Source of the DNA: Deltaproteobacteria bacterium
Lineage (GTDB): Bacteria; Desulfobacterota; Desulfuromonadia; Geobacterales; Pseudopelobacteraceae
NCBI GenBank assembly: GCA_021781535.1
Contig: JAJXWO010000024.1
Span: forward strand, 1 to 60,966
Reading direction: 5' to 3'
Length of the DNA: 60,966 nucleotides
Both the position numbers and the translations under genes were made by a program. Position 1 is the stretch's first letter. Every line of letters begins with the position of its first letter. Below, one piece after another: positions 35,511 through 44,605 of the stretch. A model generated the notes under the pieces. The model was given only the letters and a program-made list of their open reading frames with translations, had not been told where the DNA came from and did no database searches.

Positions 35511-38500
35511 ATGGCCAGGTTGAACACAATTATTGATTACTTTCAGCATGTCATCCCCATTTCCGTTCATCAGTGGCATTCCCTCGGGTTGCGAACATCA
35601 TCGCAGCTTATCGGTGAGCGGCGCCTTCCACCGGTAGTATTTTATCGCCACCTGGCTTTTTCGCTCAACAACGCCCATCACGCTTCTGCCCCGCCGGTGT
35701 ATGCGTCGCACCTGAATCTATTTGCTCTTTTGCAGACCGTGTATCGATACTTGATAGATGTTCTTGCTGAAGGTGAGGCTGCTTCTGTGCTTGAACAGGC
35801 GGTTATGCACTCCGGATATGACCCGGAAAGTGATGAAGTTCTGCAGCCGATGGAGCGATTTGTGGCGTTATTCCCGCCTGCCCAGGTGGTATCCGGTGAA
35901 AAGTTGGCGGACGAATGGCTGAAGGGGCCGGGTCCGCAGCGGCATCTCGTACTGCGGGAGATGCTGCTGCTGCATATAGCCGTTGAAAATCCTGCCACAA
36001 TCAGCTTTCGGGATATTATTGATGATCAGGAACTGGTACAGACCTCATCATACAAGGCCATTACTACAAAAACCTCTGCAACATTGGTTGAGAGCCCGTA
36101 TATAACGCTGCTGGGACAGACCCTTGGTGCGGCACTCTTGGCGCCGATTAAGGCCGCGCCTGACTCGCTGTCGGGGCAAATCCGCTTTGTGCGTGACGCG
36201 TGGAGTACGGTTTTGCCTCCTGAACTGCTTGATGAGCTGACAACGACTCTTGATATCTTGCTTGAGGAAGAGCGCGAACATGGGTGGGGCGGTGAACCGG
36301 GGCCACCGCCGGTGCTTGAATTCAAACATGCCGGGAAATCCGCCGGAAGGCGTGGAGATTCTGTTTTTGCAGGGTTTGACTATCCGGAGTATGAGCGTTT
36401 CTCTCCGGACGCCGACTGGATGTCCAATGTCGTACTGATGGCCAAGATGGCATATGTCTGGCTTGACCAATTGAGCCGCAGTTACGGCTATCCGATCATC
36501 CGCCTCGACCAGATTCCCGATGCCGAGCTTGACCGTCTGGCTTCAAGGGGGTTCACCGGACTGTGGCTGATCGGCCTGTGGGAGCGCTCGCCGGCTTCGC
36601 AGCGCATCAAGCAAATCTGCGGTAATCCGGAAGCAATTGCCTCGGCGTATTCACTCTACGACTATGAAGTTGCTGCTGATCTGGGTGGCTGGGAAGCGCT
36701 TGCCACCTTGCGGGAACGAGCCGCATTTCGCGGCATCCGTCTCGCAAGTGACATGGTTCCCAACCATACCGGTATCTACTCCCGCTGGGTGATTCAGCAT
36801 CCGGACTGGTTTGTCCAGACCGACTATCTCCCTTTCCCTGCCTATCAATTTAACGGCGAAGATTTGTCGCACGACAGTGCTGTTTGTATCCAAGTAGAGG
36901 ATGGCTACTGGACCAAGCACGACGCAGCAGTCGTCTTCAAATATTATGACCGACGTAATGGCCGCACCCGTTACATGTACCACGGTAATGACGGCACCAG
37001 CATTCCCTGGAATGACACCGCTCAACTCAATTATCTGCTCCACGAAGTGCGCGAGGCGGTTATCCAGACAATTTTGCATGTAGCCCAAAACTTCCCGATT
37101 ATCCGCTTTGACGCCGCCATGACTCTGGCGAAAAAACATTACCAACGTCTCTGGTATCCCCTGCGTGGACATGGAGGCGGCATTCCGTCACGATCAGAGC
37201 ATGGTATGAGTAAAGAGGAGTTTGACGCCGCCTTTCCTGTTGAATTCTGGCGTGAAGTTGTTGACCGGGTGGCAGCAGAGGCCCCCGGCACGTTGCTGCT
37301 GGCAGAAGCGTTCTGGATGATGGAGGGCTATTTTGTTCGGACGCTGGGAATGCACCGGGTCTATAACAGCGCCTTCATGAATATGCTCAAGATGGAAGAA
37401 AATCACAAATATCGTCATACGATTAAAAACGTTCTGGAGTTCAACCCCGAAGTCCTCAAACGGTTTGTCAACTTTATGAATAACCCGGATGAGAAAACAG
37501 CCGTTGAGCAGTTTGGCTCGCAGGACAAATACTTCGGTGCGTGCGTGTTGCTTGCTACCATGCCGGGGTTACCGATGTTCGGGCACGGCCAGATTGAGGG
37601 TTTTCATGAGAAATATGGCATGGAGTATAAACGTGCCTACTGGGATGAACAGGTTGATGAAGGTCTGGTGGGAGGTCACGAACTGTGGATTTTCCCTTTG
37701 TTGCGCCGCCGCTGGTTGTTTTCCGGTTCCGAGAATTTCATGCTCTACGACTTCTCCGGCTGCGACTGTATCAACGAGAATGTGTTTGCCTATTCAAACC
37801 GGGCGGGAGACCACCGGTCACTGGTTATGTATCACAACAGCTTTTCCACTGCTGCGGGATGGATCAGGGAGTCAGCGGGCTTTGCGGTGAAGACCGGTAA
37901 CGACGCGCAGGAAATCCGGCGGACAACGCTGGGTGAAGCGCTTGGTCTTACCGGAGAAGAAGGTGTGTATTGTGCTTTTCGTGATCAGATCAAGGGGCTG
38001 ACGTACCTGCGCAACGGTTGCGAGCTGCATGATTACGGGCTGTACGTTGAATTGAAGGAGTATCAGTTTTACGTGTTTCTGGATTTTCGTGAGATCCGTG
38101 ACGATAGTGAGGGGAATTGGAACCGCCTCTGTCTCTCTCTCGGTGGCAGGGGGGTGGAAAGCCTGGAAGATGAACTGAAACAGATGCGCTATGAAACACT
38201 GAATAAGTTATTTAAGGCGGCAATCGAGCTGCTGCAGACGGATCAATGTCCAGAGATAATGAACTGTTCCGCCTCATCAGTACGAGAATTTTTCTCCGAA
38301 ATGAATCGACTGGAAGGCGGGCAGGAACACGCATATCGACTGGATAAAATGCTCAATGAAGTTATGGCGCGGCTTGAGCATATTATGATGGTGGTAAAAC
38401 TAAAGTCGACAGTAAAAGCGGCCAAACTTTTTTGCGGACGTCTTACCACGCTTCTCAACTCTCCAGAAGACAGCAGGGTGCTCATGGCCCTGGTGCTGAT

Positions 38501-38915
38501 GTATGGCTCCAAAGCCGGGACTTTGGAGCAGTACGGTCTTGATTGTACTCTGCGCAGAATGCTGGAGCTGGGTGGTGCCATACACAGGGTCGGGCTCCTC
38601 TCTGCTCTGCTGTCGCTTCCGGATGTATCAGCAGGCTTGACGGGAGCTTTTTCAACACCCGCCTGCCGTGAGTTTTTAAATATTCACGAAAGCAGAGGCA
38701 TAGAGTGGTTCAACAAGGAGCGCTTTGAAGAATTGGCAGAATGGTTGACCATTATCAGCCTGATACATTCCGTTTCACCTGCCGTGTCTGCGCGCGTGCT
38801 CTCGACAGCGATCGCTTCGGCAGAAAAGATGTTGAACCATTCCAAAGAGCTGGCGGCGCATGCCGGGTACAGAACCGGATTGTATCAACGGATGTGGTCA
38901 ATTCCGAACGGATGA
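35511..38915 (+). CDS. Large GH13 alpha-amylase-like glycosidase/transglycosidase
   Basis: 1134 residues, no signal peptide, so cytoplasmic. The GH13 barrel spans about residues 300-830. The conserved set is present: MVPNHTGI (region I His), IRFDAAMTLAKKHY (nucleophile Asp), LLLAEAFW (acid/base Glu), and NNPDEKTA as a candidate for the third Asp. The N-terminal ~280 residues and C-terminal ~250 helical residues match nothing I know, which makes the protein far longer than ordinary amylases (450-700). It may act on glycogen or trehalose-like alpha-glucans inside the cell, as in stress or storage pathways; the true substrate is open. Neighbouring stress-type genes (STAS, transglycosylase, CspA) fit such a role only loosely. 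Confidence 0.85.
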   Translation: MARLNTIIDYFQHVIPISVHQWHSLGLRTSSQLIGERRLPPVVFYRHLAFSLNNAHHASAPPVYASHLNLFALLQTVYRYLIDVLAEGEAASVLEQAVMHSGYDPESDEVLQPMERFVALFPPAQVVSGEKLADEWLKGPGPQRHLVLREMLLLHIAVENPATISFRDIIDDQELVQTSSYKAITTKTSATLVESPYITLLGQTLGAALLAPIKAAPDSLSGQIRFVRDAWSTVLPPELLDELTTTLDILLEEEREHGWGGEPGPPPVLEFKHAGKSAGRRGDSVFAGFDYPEYERFSPDADWMSNVVLMAKMAYVWLDQLSRSYGYPIIRLDQIPDAELDRLASRGFTGLWLIGLWERSPASQRIKQICGNPEAIASAYSLYDYEVAADLGGWEALATLRERAAFRGIRLASDMVPNHTGIYSRWVIQHPDWFVQTDYLPFPAYQFNGEDLSHDSAVCIQVEDGYWTKHDAAVVFKYYDRRNGRTRYMYHGNDGTSIPWNDTAQLNYLLHEVREAVIQTILHVAQNFPIIRFDAAMTLAKKHYQRLWYPLRGHGGGIPSRSEHGMSKEEFDAAFPVEFWREVVDRVAAEAPGTLLLAEAFWMMEGYFVRTLGMHRVYNSAFMNMLKMEENHKYRHTIKNVLEFNPEVLKRFVNFMNNPDEKTAVEQFGSQDKYFGACVLLATMPGLPMFGHGQIEGFHEKYGMEYKRAYWDEQVDEGLVGGHELWIFPLLRRRWLFSGSENFMLYDFSGCDCINENVFAYSNRAGDHRSLVMYHNSFSTAAGWIRESAGFAVKTGNDAQEIRRTTLGEALGLTGEEGVYCAFRDQIKGLTYLRNGCELHDYGLYVELKEYQFYVFLDFREIRDDSEGNWNRLCLSLGGRGVESLEDELKQMRYETLNKLFKAAIELLQTDQCPEIMNCSASSVREFFSEMNRLEGGQEHAYRLDKMLNEVMARLEHIMMVVKLKSTVKAAKLFCGRLTTLLNSPEDSRVLMALVLMYGSKAGTLEQYGLDCTLRRMLELGGAIHRVGLLSALLSLPDVSAGLTGAFSTPACREFLNIHESRGIEWFNKERFEELAEWLTIISLIHSVSPAVSARVLSTAIASAEKMLNHSKELAAHAGYRTGLYQRMWSIPNG

Positions 38916-38950
38916 CGTTTGTCAATCACATGAAAAAAGGAGCGTATTCA

Positions 38951-39130
38951 ATGAATATCAATGGTCTCAATACTGCTGTCAGGCGTTACGCCATCAAAAT
39001 AGGAAATGCAAAACTGTGCGACCTTGAGCGTGTAATTCAGCAGTCAGACGGAGATTCGCCGTGCTGTTATTGTAACTATGATTTGAAATGCGGCCGGCAA
39101 GAATGTGTCTGGCAGGAGGGGGGCATATGA
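38951..39130 (+). CDS. 59-residue Cys-rich protein
   Basis: Starts at ATG 38951 behind AAAGGAG with 7-base spacing. The C-terminal half holds five cysteines in CCYCNYDLKCGRQEC, a likely metal-binding knuckle, and one more Cys lies at LCDLE. The stop overlaps the next ATG (ATGA), so it is translationally coupled to the lytic-transglycosylase-like gene. I know no family name. Small Cys-rich proteins of this layout recur in the window (see 60777). Confidence 0.65.
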   Translation: MNINGLNTAVRRYAIKIGNAKLCDLERVIQQSDGDSPCCYCNYDLKCGRQECVWQEGGI

Positions 39131-39756
39131 ACCTTCAGATAGTTTTGACACTCATACGAAACAGTTTGCCCAGAAATATTTCAAAGATGTGCGATGGGTA
39201 TTACCTGCCGCTTACAACAGCAATGCTTGGGGTGTTTTCTCTTGTTGTTGCAGCTACTGTCGGTAAGGTAGCAGGTATAGAGGCAGACATATATACCCGC
39301 ATGGCAAAACCGGCCGTTAAACATTTTGAACTACTGGATATTGTTCATGAACTGCGGGTACGTTTTGCTGCTGACCATGGAGTCGCCAATCCGGCAGCAT
39401 TGGTCACAGCAGTCAGGCATAGCCCAATGGCAAACTTGTTGATCAGTATCGCAATTGAAGAAAGCCGTGGTAATCCGGTGGCACTGGGGCAGGCCGGAGA
39501 ACAGGGAGCCTGGCAGGTTAAAGCCTCCGACTGGGGGGCCGTGCCAAAGGATCTCTTCGGGCAGGCCGGGCAAGCCGAAAAGATTCTCCGTGCTCTTTTG
39601 ATCGATACCAATGGGAATAAGAAAAAAGCACTGGCGCGGTATAACGGCGGGACTGCACCACCTGGCAAGAGCTACCGGTATGCAGAACGAATACTGAAAA
39701 GGGCCGGATATCTGCAGATGGCAGTCAATTATCTCCCGCCAAAAACACTATATTAG
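39127..39756 (+). CDS. Lytic transglycosylase-like (SLT) membrane-anchored protein
   Basis: 209 residues from ATG 39127, overlapping the preceding stop. One membrane segment (about residues 25-50, LPLTTAMLGVFSLVVAATVG) is followed by a periplasmic domain. IAIEESRGNPVALGQAGEQGAWQVKASDWG contains the Glu-Ser and the Gly-x-Trp-Q pattern of soluble lytic transglycosylases, and ARYNGG is the second conserved block. The domain is shorter than usual. It may cleave peptidoglycan to make room for an envelope complex, or be a relict that only binds glycan. Confidence 0.78.
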   Translation: MNLQIVLTLIRNSLPRNISKMCDGYYLPLTTAMLGVFSLVVAATVGKVAGIEADIYTRMAKPAVKHFELLDIVHELRVRFAADHGVANPAALVTAVRHSPMANLLISIAIEESRGNPVALGQAGEQGAWQVKASDWGAVPKDLFGQAGQAEKILRALLIDTNGNKKKALARYNGGTAPPGKSYRYAERILKRAGYLQMAVNYLPPKTLY

Positions 39757-40062
39757 AAACAGCTATGTTTTGTGTTGAAGGTATTTAACGGATGATGTGA
39801 CGATTTGAAAATGTAAGAAACAGTGCCTCGGGCAATAAAAGTAACTTGAATTAAAATGTGAAGTAATTCAGTTTGTTACTGATATTCCACCACATTGTCT
39901 TTTGAGTCGCCAGCTATATGTTGCACCGTCATTATTGTACAAAATAATCTTAACTGACTAATATCACATGGTAATTTAAGTAATAGTACTTGGCATGAGA
40001 TGTGAAACCGTGATGTTGTACAAGTACGTTGACAATTACAGTCAGTGAAAATGGAGGCATAT
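39757..40062. other. Non-coding interval upstream of the second STAS gene
   Basis: 306 bases without a credible gene. The only feature is the sigma-54-like sequence at 39990. The rest is A+T rich with no strong hairpin. Confidence 0.6.
39990..40005 (+). promoter_or_regulatory. Sigma-54-like -24 motif upstream of the second STAS gene
   Basis: TTGGCATGAGATGTGA has a good -24 half and the -13 G at correct spacing, with A in place of C. It matches the sequence before the paralogue at 34623. Confidence 0.35.
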
Positions 40063-40359
40063 ATGGCTGTCCGTATGGCAGGTGCGGAGGCCCACCTTGA
40101 GGGTGACTGGACCATGACTGGAGTGGCAGACAATATTGAGTCACTGGTTGTTTCACTTAATCGGATGGAATCAGAAGGAGAGAAGAGCCTTTACATAAAT
40201 TGCGGTCGGATTGAAGAGACAGATACAAGTGGTTTGCAGCTTCTGAATGTATGGATGGAATGTGCCAGACTCCGGGGCATTGAACCGATGCTGGTAAACG
40301 TGACCGATAGCATGCGACGGGCAATTCATGAACTTGGTTTTAGCCAATGTTTTTTTTGA
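40063..40359 (+). CDS. STAS-domain protein, paralogue of 34623-34949
   Basis: 98 residues from ATG 40063, chosen because GGAGG lies 5 bases upstream; a GTG at 40045 would add six residues. It aligns without gaps over the first 90 residues with the other STAS protein (EGDWTMTGVADNIESL; TDTSGLQLLNVWMECARLRG), including Ser56. The two copies sit 5.4 kb apart with related promoter sequences, so the regulatory module has duplicated. Its partner kinase is not in the window. Confidence 0.85.
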   Translation: MAVRMAGAEAHLEGDWTMTGVADNIESLVVSLNRMESEGEKSLYINCGRIEETDTSGLQLLNVWMECARLRGIEPMLVNVTDSMRRAIHELGFSQCFF

Positions 40360-40433
40360 GATTTACCCTCATTTTTATACACCGGCCGCAGGTGTGATGC
40401 CATGTAACTATACTATGAAACGGAGGTGGGCTT

Positions 40434-40553
40434 GTGAAACCTTCAGAGATTCAGAAGTTTGCCAAGCAGAAACAGAAAGAATACTACATGAAAATTGAAA
40501 AAATAAAAGAAATCGCTCGGCAGCAGAACCAGGACAGGCCGTGCAAAAGCTGA
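40434..40553 (+). CDS. 39-residue basic ORF
   Basis: Starts GTG 40434 with an excellent site (GGAGG, 7-base spacing). The peptide is Lys/Gln/Glu rich (KPSEIQKFAKQKQKEYYMK) and ends PCKS. It overlaps the possible GTG 40541 start of the phosphoesterase by 13 bases. It may be a small protein or a leader that sets translation of the next gene. Coding status rests mainly on the ribosome binding site. Confidence 0.5.
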   Translation: MKPSEIQKFAKQKQKEYYMKIEKIKEIARQQNQDRPCKS

Positions 40554-40579
40554 ACGATGTCCTGTTGGAGAGATACGTT

Positions 40580-41590
40580 ATGATACATGAGAGTGCAAAA
40601 GATAGAGATTATCGTAAAACACGCATGCGCCTGCAGACGGAAAAATCTTCGGCTCTCTCCGGTACGGTGCCGACTTCCGAACGTCATGGGGATATGCGGG
40701 CAATCAGCGCTGCTGTTGATAATCTGCTTAAATGTACCGGTTTCCAGGAACGTGGCCGCCGAAACTGCTTCGACTACCGCTTGGAACGCAACGAGGTGTA
40801 TCTGCCGGACCTGCCTGCCGCCTTTGATGGCTATACCATTCTTCATCTCTCAGATGTCCACGCTGACAGACTCGTTGATGGGGGGGAAGGCATCATGCGC
40901 ATAATCAAAACTATCCCCTGCGACCTTGCAGTGTTGACCGGAGATTTCCGTTTTGAAGAGTCAGGTGACTATTTTGAACACCTCCTTGAGGACCTCGCCC
41001 CGGTCATTCGTTCTATTTCCGCCCGGGACGGGATCTTTGGCGTTCTGGGAAACCATGATCTTCTTGAAATGGTCCCGCAATTGGAACGGATGGGAGTGCA
41101 GATGCTGCTGAATGAAGCGGCCCTGTTGAAGCGTGGTACGGCAGAAATGGTGCTGGCGGGAGTTGATGACCCTCATTTTTATAAATGCCACGACCTGAAA
41201 AAAGCGTTATCTCAGACAGCTTCCGACCAGTGCATCATTCTGCTGTCACATTCGCCGGAGATAGCAGAGGAAGCATCCCGCTCCGGTGTTGATTTTTATT
41301 TGTGTGGTCATACCCATGGCGGCCAGGTATGTCTTCCTGGGGGAATAGCGGTATTTACCAATAGTACATGCCTTCGCCGTTACGTGTCCGGGAGTTGGAA
41401 ATGCGGTGCCATGCAGGGGTACACTAGTAGAGGCACCGGATTTTCACTTGCTGCGGCTCGCTTTTTCTGTCCGCCCGAGATAACACTGCATACGCTCCGC
41501 TCAGGAAGTTTACCGACTGAATTCTGCGGGCTGGTTGAGGAGCATCTTGGCAGAATATTCAATTTTACCGGTCATGCCGTGTTTGCGTAG
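40580..41590 (+). CDS. Calcineurin-like metallophosphoesterase (YkuE-type)
   Basis: 336 residues from ATG 40580 (GGAGAG upstream); GTG 40541 is an alternative start. The dinuclear metal motifs occur in order: LSDVHADR (D-x-H), VLTGDFRF (G-D), GVLGNHDL (G-N-H-D), LLSHSPE (H) and CGHTHGGQ (G-H-x-H). The first ~90 residues are a less conserved lead-in, without a signal peptide or membrane helix. YkuE-like enzymes act on phosphodiesters such as UDP-diacylglucosamine or similar; the substrate here is unknown. Confidence 0.87.
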   Translation: MIHESAKDRDYRKTRMRLQTEKSSALSGTVPTSERHGDMRAISAAVDNLLKCTGFQERGRRNCFDYRLERNEVYLPDLPAAFDGYTILHLSDVHADRLVDGGEGIMRIIKTIPCDLAVLTGDFRFEESGDYFEHLLEDLAPVIRSISARDGIFGVLGNHDLLEMVPQLERMGVQMLLNEAALLKRGTAEMVLAGVDDPHFYKCHDLKKALSQTASDQCIILLSHSPEIAEEASRSGVDFYLCGHTHGGQVCLPGGIAVFTNSTCLRRYVSGSWKCGAMQGYTSRGTGFSLAAARFFCPPEITLHTLRSGSLPTEFCGLVEEHLGRIFNFTGHAVFA

Positions 41591-41690
41591 ACCCGAGACG
41601 TTATCCGGCATTACCACGGACATCCTGCTTTAATAGGCAGAAAATATTTCTGCCATCAGAGACATTACCAACAGCACAAAGGAGATCACA

Positions 41691-41894
41691 ATGGCAACAG
41701 GCACGGTGAAGTGGTTTAATGACAGCAAAGGGTTTGGTTTTATTGAGCAGGATGATGGCAGTAGTGACGTATTTGTCCACTTTTCCGCGATTGTCAGTGA
41801 CAGTTTCAAATCACTTGTCGAGGGTGAAAGAGTGTCGTTCAACGTCGTCAAGGGGCCAAAAGGTCTTCAGGCAGAAAACGTCCAGAAAATATAG
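41691..41894 (+). CDS. cspA: Cold-shock domain protein (CspA family)
   Basis: 67 residues, full length for the family, with AAAGGAG upstream. It has both nucleic-acid binding motifs, KGFGFI (RNP1) and DVFVHFS (RNP2), and the usual [11 protein letters not shown] start. A single-stranded RNA/DNA chaperone in the cytoplasm. It is a monocistronic unit between the phosphoesterase and cfa. Whether it is cold-induced cannot be told. Confidence 0.95.
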   Translation: MATGTVKWFNDSKGFGFIEQDDGSSDVFVHFSAIVSDSFKSLVEGERVSFNVVKGPKGLQAENVQKI

Positions 41895-42049
41895 CACCAT
41901 TTCGTCTGTCGCAGCATAATAGCCACGAATAGTGCCATGAATCTGGCAAAAAATTGGGGTTTTATTGAAGTAGTTGTCTGCTAACCAGCATAATCAACTT
42001 CCGCCATACTGTTGCAGGGCGTGTATGCCACAGCAGAGAAGGGTGGTAT

Positions 42050-43339
42050 ATGAATATTCCCGATAAAAAAGCATGTGTCGCTACACTCAATATGCCGTAC
42101 AGCGGGGCTAAAAATAGAGAAAGGGTGTGGGGCTTCGATAGATGGATGGCGCGTACCTTCCTGCATGCGATTGGTGATCCGGAGTTACGGGTGGTCCTGT
42201 GGGATGGAATGAACATTGCGGAAGCGGCGCCTACCGCCGCTGTTGGCATGGTGATCCATGACCGGGGAGCCCTGTTGCGTCTTCTGGCGAATCCGCTCCT
42301 CAATTTTGGCGATGATTACTGCGCAGGACGGATCGAGATAGAAGGAGAGCTGGTCCGATTCATGGAAACCGTCTATCGGGCCATGACCAGTACGGCAAGA
42401 TTTCGCCGCACGTCCGATCCCGTTGCCTATCGTCGCCACCAGCCAAGCCTTAATTCCCTTTCGGGATCGCGCCGCAATATTCATCATCATTACGATATCG
42501 GCAACGACTTTTACCGCCTGTGGCTGGATACGGAAATGCTCTATACGTGCGCATATTTTCCGGATCAGCACGCTTCGCTGGAGACCGCCCAAGTTGCAAA
42601 AATGGATCTGGTCAGCCGCAAACTGCGTCTGCAGCCGGGACAAACCGTGGTGGAAGCGGGCTGTGGGTGGGGGGCGCTGTCGCGCCACATGGCCAGACAT
42701 TACGGGGTAACGGTAAAAGCATACAATATCTCGCACGAGCAGATTGTATATGCGCGCCAACGGGCTCGTGACGAAGGCCTCGACGGGCAGATCGAGTATA
42801 TTGAGGATGATTATCGTGCCATTACTGGAAAATATGATGTCTTTGTCTCGGTGGGAATGCTGGAACATGTGGGGCCTGACCATTATCAGGAGCTTGGTGC
42901 GGTTATCAACCATACATTGACAGAACAGGGGATCGGACTGATCCACACTATCGGGCAAAACTGTGCGCGTCCGATGAGCCCCTGGTTCTTGAAACGCATG
43001 TTTCCCGGGAGTTATCCCCCAACCATCAGGGAGATGATGACTATTTTTGAACCATGGGAGTTTACCGTACTTGATGTGGAAAACTTGCGGTTGCACTATG
43101 CTAAAACATGCAAGAACTGGCTCTTCCGGTTTGAGCAGAACCTCGACAGGGTACGTGAAATGTTCGGGGATGCCTTTATCCGGGCGTGGAGGCTTTACCT
43201 GTCAGGTTGTGTCGCCAATTTCACTATCGGTTCCTTACAGCTGTTCCAGATTGTCTTCTCGCGTCCGGCCAATAATCAGATTCCGTGGACACGAGACCAT
43301 TGCACGCCTTCGGCAGAGATTCCTGATGGAAACCTGTGA
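42050..43339 (+). CDS. cfa: Cyclopropane-fatty-acyl-phospholipid synthase
   Basis: 429 residues. It transfers a methylene from S-adenosylmethionine to the double bond of membrane phospholipid acyl chains. The SAM site EAGCGWGALSRHMA is near residue 205. Residues known to hold the active-site bicarbonate in E. coli Cfa are conserved by eye: Cys in YTCAYF, Glu in GMLEHVG, His in LIHTIG and Tyr in HYAKTCKNW. The HHHYDIGNDFY motif is intact. The stop overlaps the next ATG by 14 bases, so a flavoprotein is made with it. Confidence 0.92.
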   Translation: MNIPDKKACVATLNMPYSGAKNRERVWGFDRWMARTFLHAIGDPELRVVLWDGMNIAEAAPTAAVGMVIHDRGALLRLLANPLLNFGDDYCAGRIEIEGELVRFMETVYRAMTSTARFRRTSDPVAYRRHQPSLNSLSGSRRNIHHHYDIGNDFYRLWLDTEMLYTCAYFPDQHASLETAQVAKMDLVSRKLRLQPGQTVVEAGCGWGALSRHMARHYGVTVKAYNISHEQIVYARQRARDEGLDGQIEYIEDDYRAITGKYDVFVSVGMLEHVGPDHYQELGAVINHTLTEQGIGLIHTIGQNCARPMSPWFLKRMFPGSYPPTIREMMTIFEPWEFTVLDVENLRLHYAKTCKNWLFRFEQNLDRVREMFGDAFIRAWRLYLSGCVANFTIGSLQLFQIVFSRPANNQIPWTRDHCTPSAEIPDGNL

Positions 43340-44462
43340 AGTCCTTGTTGTCGGTGGCGGCCCGGCCGGATCTACCTGTGCCGGTGCGCTTGTGGCAGCG
43401 GGGCTTGATGTGCTGCTGCTGGACAAAGAGAGCTTTCCGCGGCAAAAAGTGTGTGCAGGATGGATAACGCCGGCAGTTTTTGAAACACTGGGACTTGATG
43501 CCGAAGAATACCGTCCGGGACGGGTGCTTCAGGATATCCGGCGTTTCCGTACCGGCCTCATGCACGGGGCTACGGTTGCTACCGACTATGGTGCAACGGT
43601 CAGCTACGGTATCCGGCGCGCTGAGTTTGACCAGTATCTTCTGCAGCGGAGCCACGTGCATCGGCAGTTTGGCGAAGCGGTGACAACTCTGCAGCGACAA
43701 GACGACTGGTGGCTCATAAACAAGCATATCAGAGCGCGGTTACTGGTAGGAGCGGGAGGTCATTTTTGCCCTGTGGCGCAACTTCTGGGGGCAAGAATCG
43801 GCCACGAAAAAGTCGTTGCCTCCCAGGCGGCGGAATGGGCCATGAGCCCGGCTGAAGAGCAACAATGCCGCATACAGCCCGACACGCCGGTCCTGTATTT
43901 TTGTCAGGATATGAAAGGATATGGCTGGTTGTTTCGGAAAGGAAAGTATCTCAATATTGGTCTCGGGCGTAAAGATGCGGGCAACATTGTCCGCCACACC
44001 AAAGACTTCTGCGCTTTTATCGAACAACAAGCAGGACTTCAGGATGGTTTTCCCGCCAGACTCCAGGGGCATGCATATCGATTGTACGCGGGGGAGGGGA
44101 GGCGCCATTGTTTTGGTGACGGAGCAATACTGATCGGTGATGCGGCCGGAGTTGCATGCCCTGATAGTGGTGAGGGGATTCTGCCGGCAATCGAATCAGC
44201 CCTGCTGGCCTCGGAAACTATCCTCGCGGCCAAGGGCGAGTATAGTTACGCCAACCTGGAGTCATATGCTGTACGGCTGGGCAGTCACTTCGGGAGCGAG
44301 CACCCGCACGTGTCATCGTTGCCGGCCTTCTCGCGTCTCTCTTGCTTTCTCGGAACCAAACTGCTCTCCAATAGCTGGTTTGCCCGCCATATCGTTCTTG
44401 ATCGCTGTTTTCTCCATACAGACCGGAAGATCCTTCATGCGGATTATTATCGCCATGGATAG
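43326..44462 (+). CDS. FAD-dependent oxidoreductase, geranylgeranyl-reductase-like
   Basis: 378 residues from ATG 43326; upstream in-frame sequence overlaps cfa and is not coding-like. VLVVGGGPAGSTCAGALVAAG is the FAD Rossmann loop. FPRQKVCAGWITP is the signature stretch of the geranylgeranyl reductase/CbrA group, and ILIGDAAGVACPDSGEGI is the second FAD contact. Such enzymes reduce isoprenoid or fatty chains. The 14-base overlap with cfa suggests that both modify membrane lipids; that functional link is inference. Confidence 0.87.
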   Translation: METCEVLVVGGGPAGSTCAGALVAAGLDVLLLDKESFPRQKVCAGWITPAVFETLGLDAEEYRPGRVLQDIRRFRTGLMHGATVATDYGATVSYGIRRAEFDQYLLQRSHVHRQFGEAVTTLQRQDDWWLINKHIRARLLVGAGGHFCPVAQLLGARIGHEKVVASQAAEWAMSPAEEQQCRIQPDTPVLYFCQDMKGYGWLFRKGKYLNIGLGRKDAGNIVRHTKDFCAFIEQQAGLQDGFPARLQGHAYRLYAGEGRRHCFGDGAILIGDAAGVACPDSGEGILPAIESALLASETILAAKGEYSYANLESYAVRLGSHFGSEHPHVSSLPAFSRLSCFLGTKLLSNSWFARHIVLDRCFLHTDRKILHADYYRHG

Positions 44463-44532
44463 AGATCCTGGATGATCTCAAACAGCTCATCGAATCCTCT
44501 GATGTCAAAAAAAATATAGAGTCTGCATAAAA

Positions 44533-44570
44533 AAACAGGGGGCAGGCCGCATAAGCCCGCTTCCCTGTTT
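44533..44570 (-). terminator. Terminator between convergent genes
   Basis: AAACAGGG pairs with CCCTGTTT. On the minus strand the stem is followed by seven Ts, so it serves the gene ending at 44606 best. It may also stop the plus-strand transcript. Confidence 0.75.
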
Positions 44571-44605
44571 AATGGAATGATCAACTGCAATGATGAGTAG
44601 TTAAG

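Noticed and set aside
41943..41958. TCTGGCAAAAAATTGGGG as a sigma-54 promoter for cfa
   Set aside because: Only loosely similar; such sequences occur often in A+T-rich gaps.
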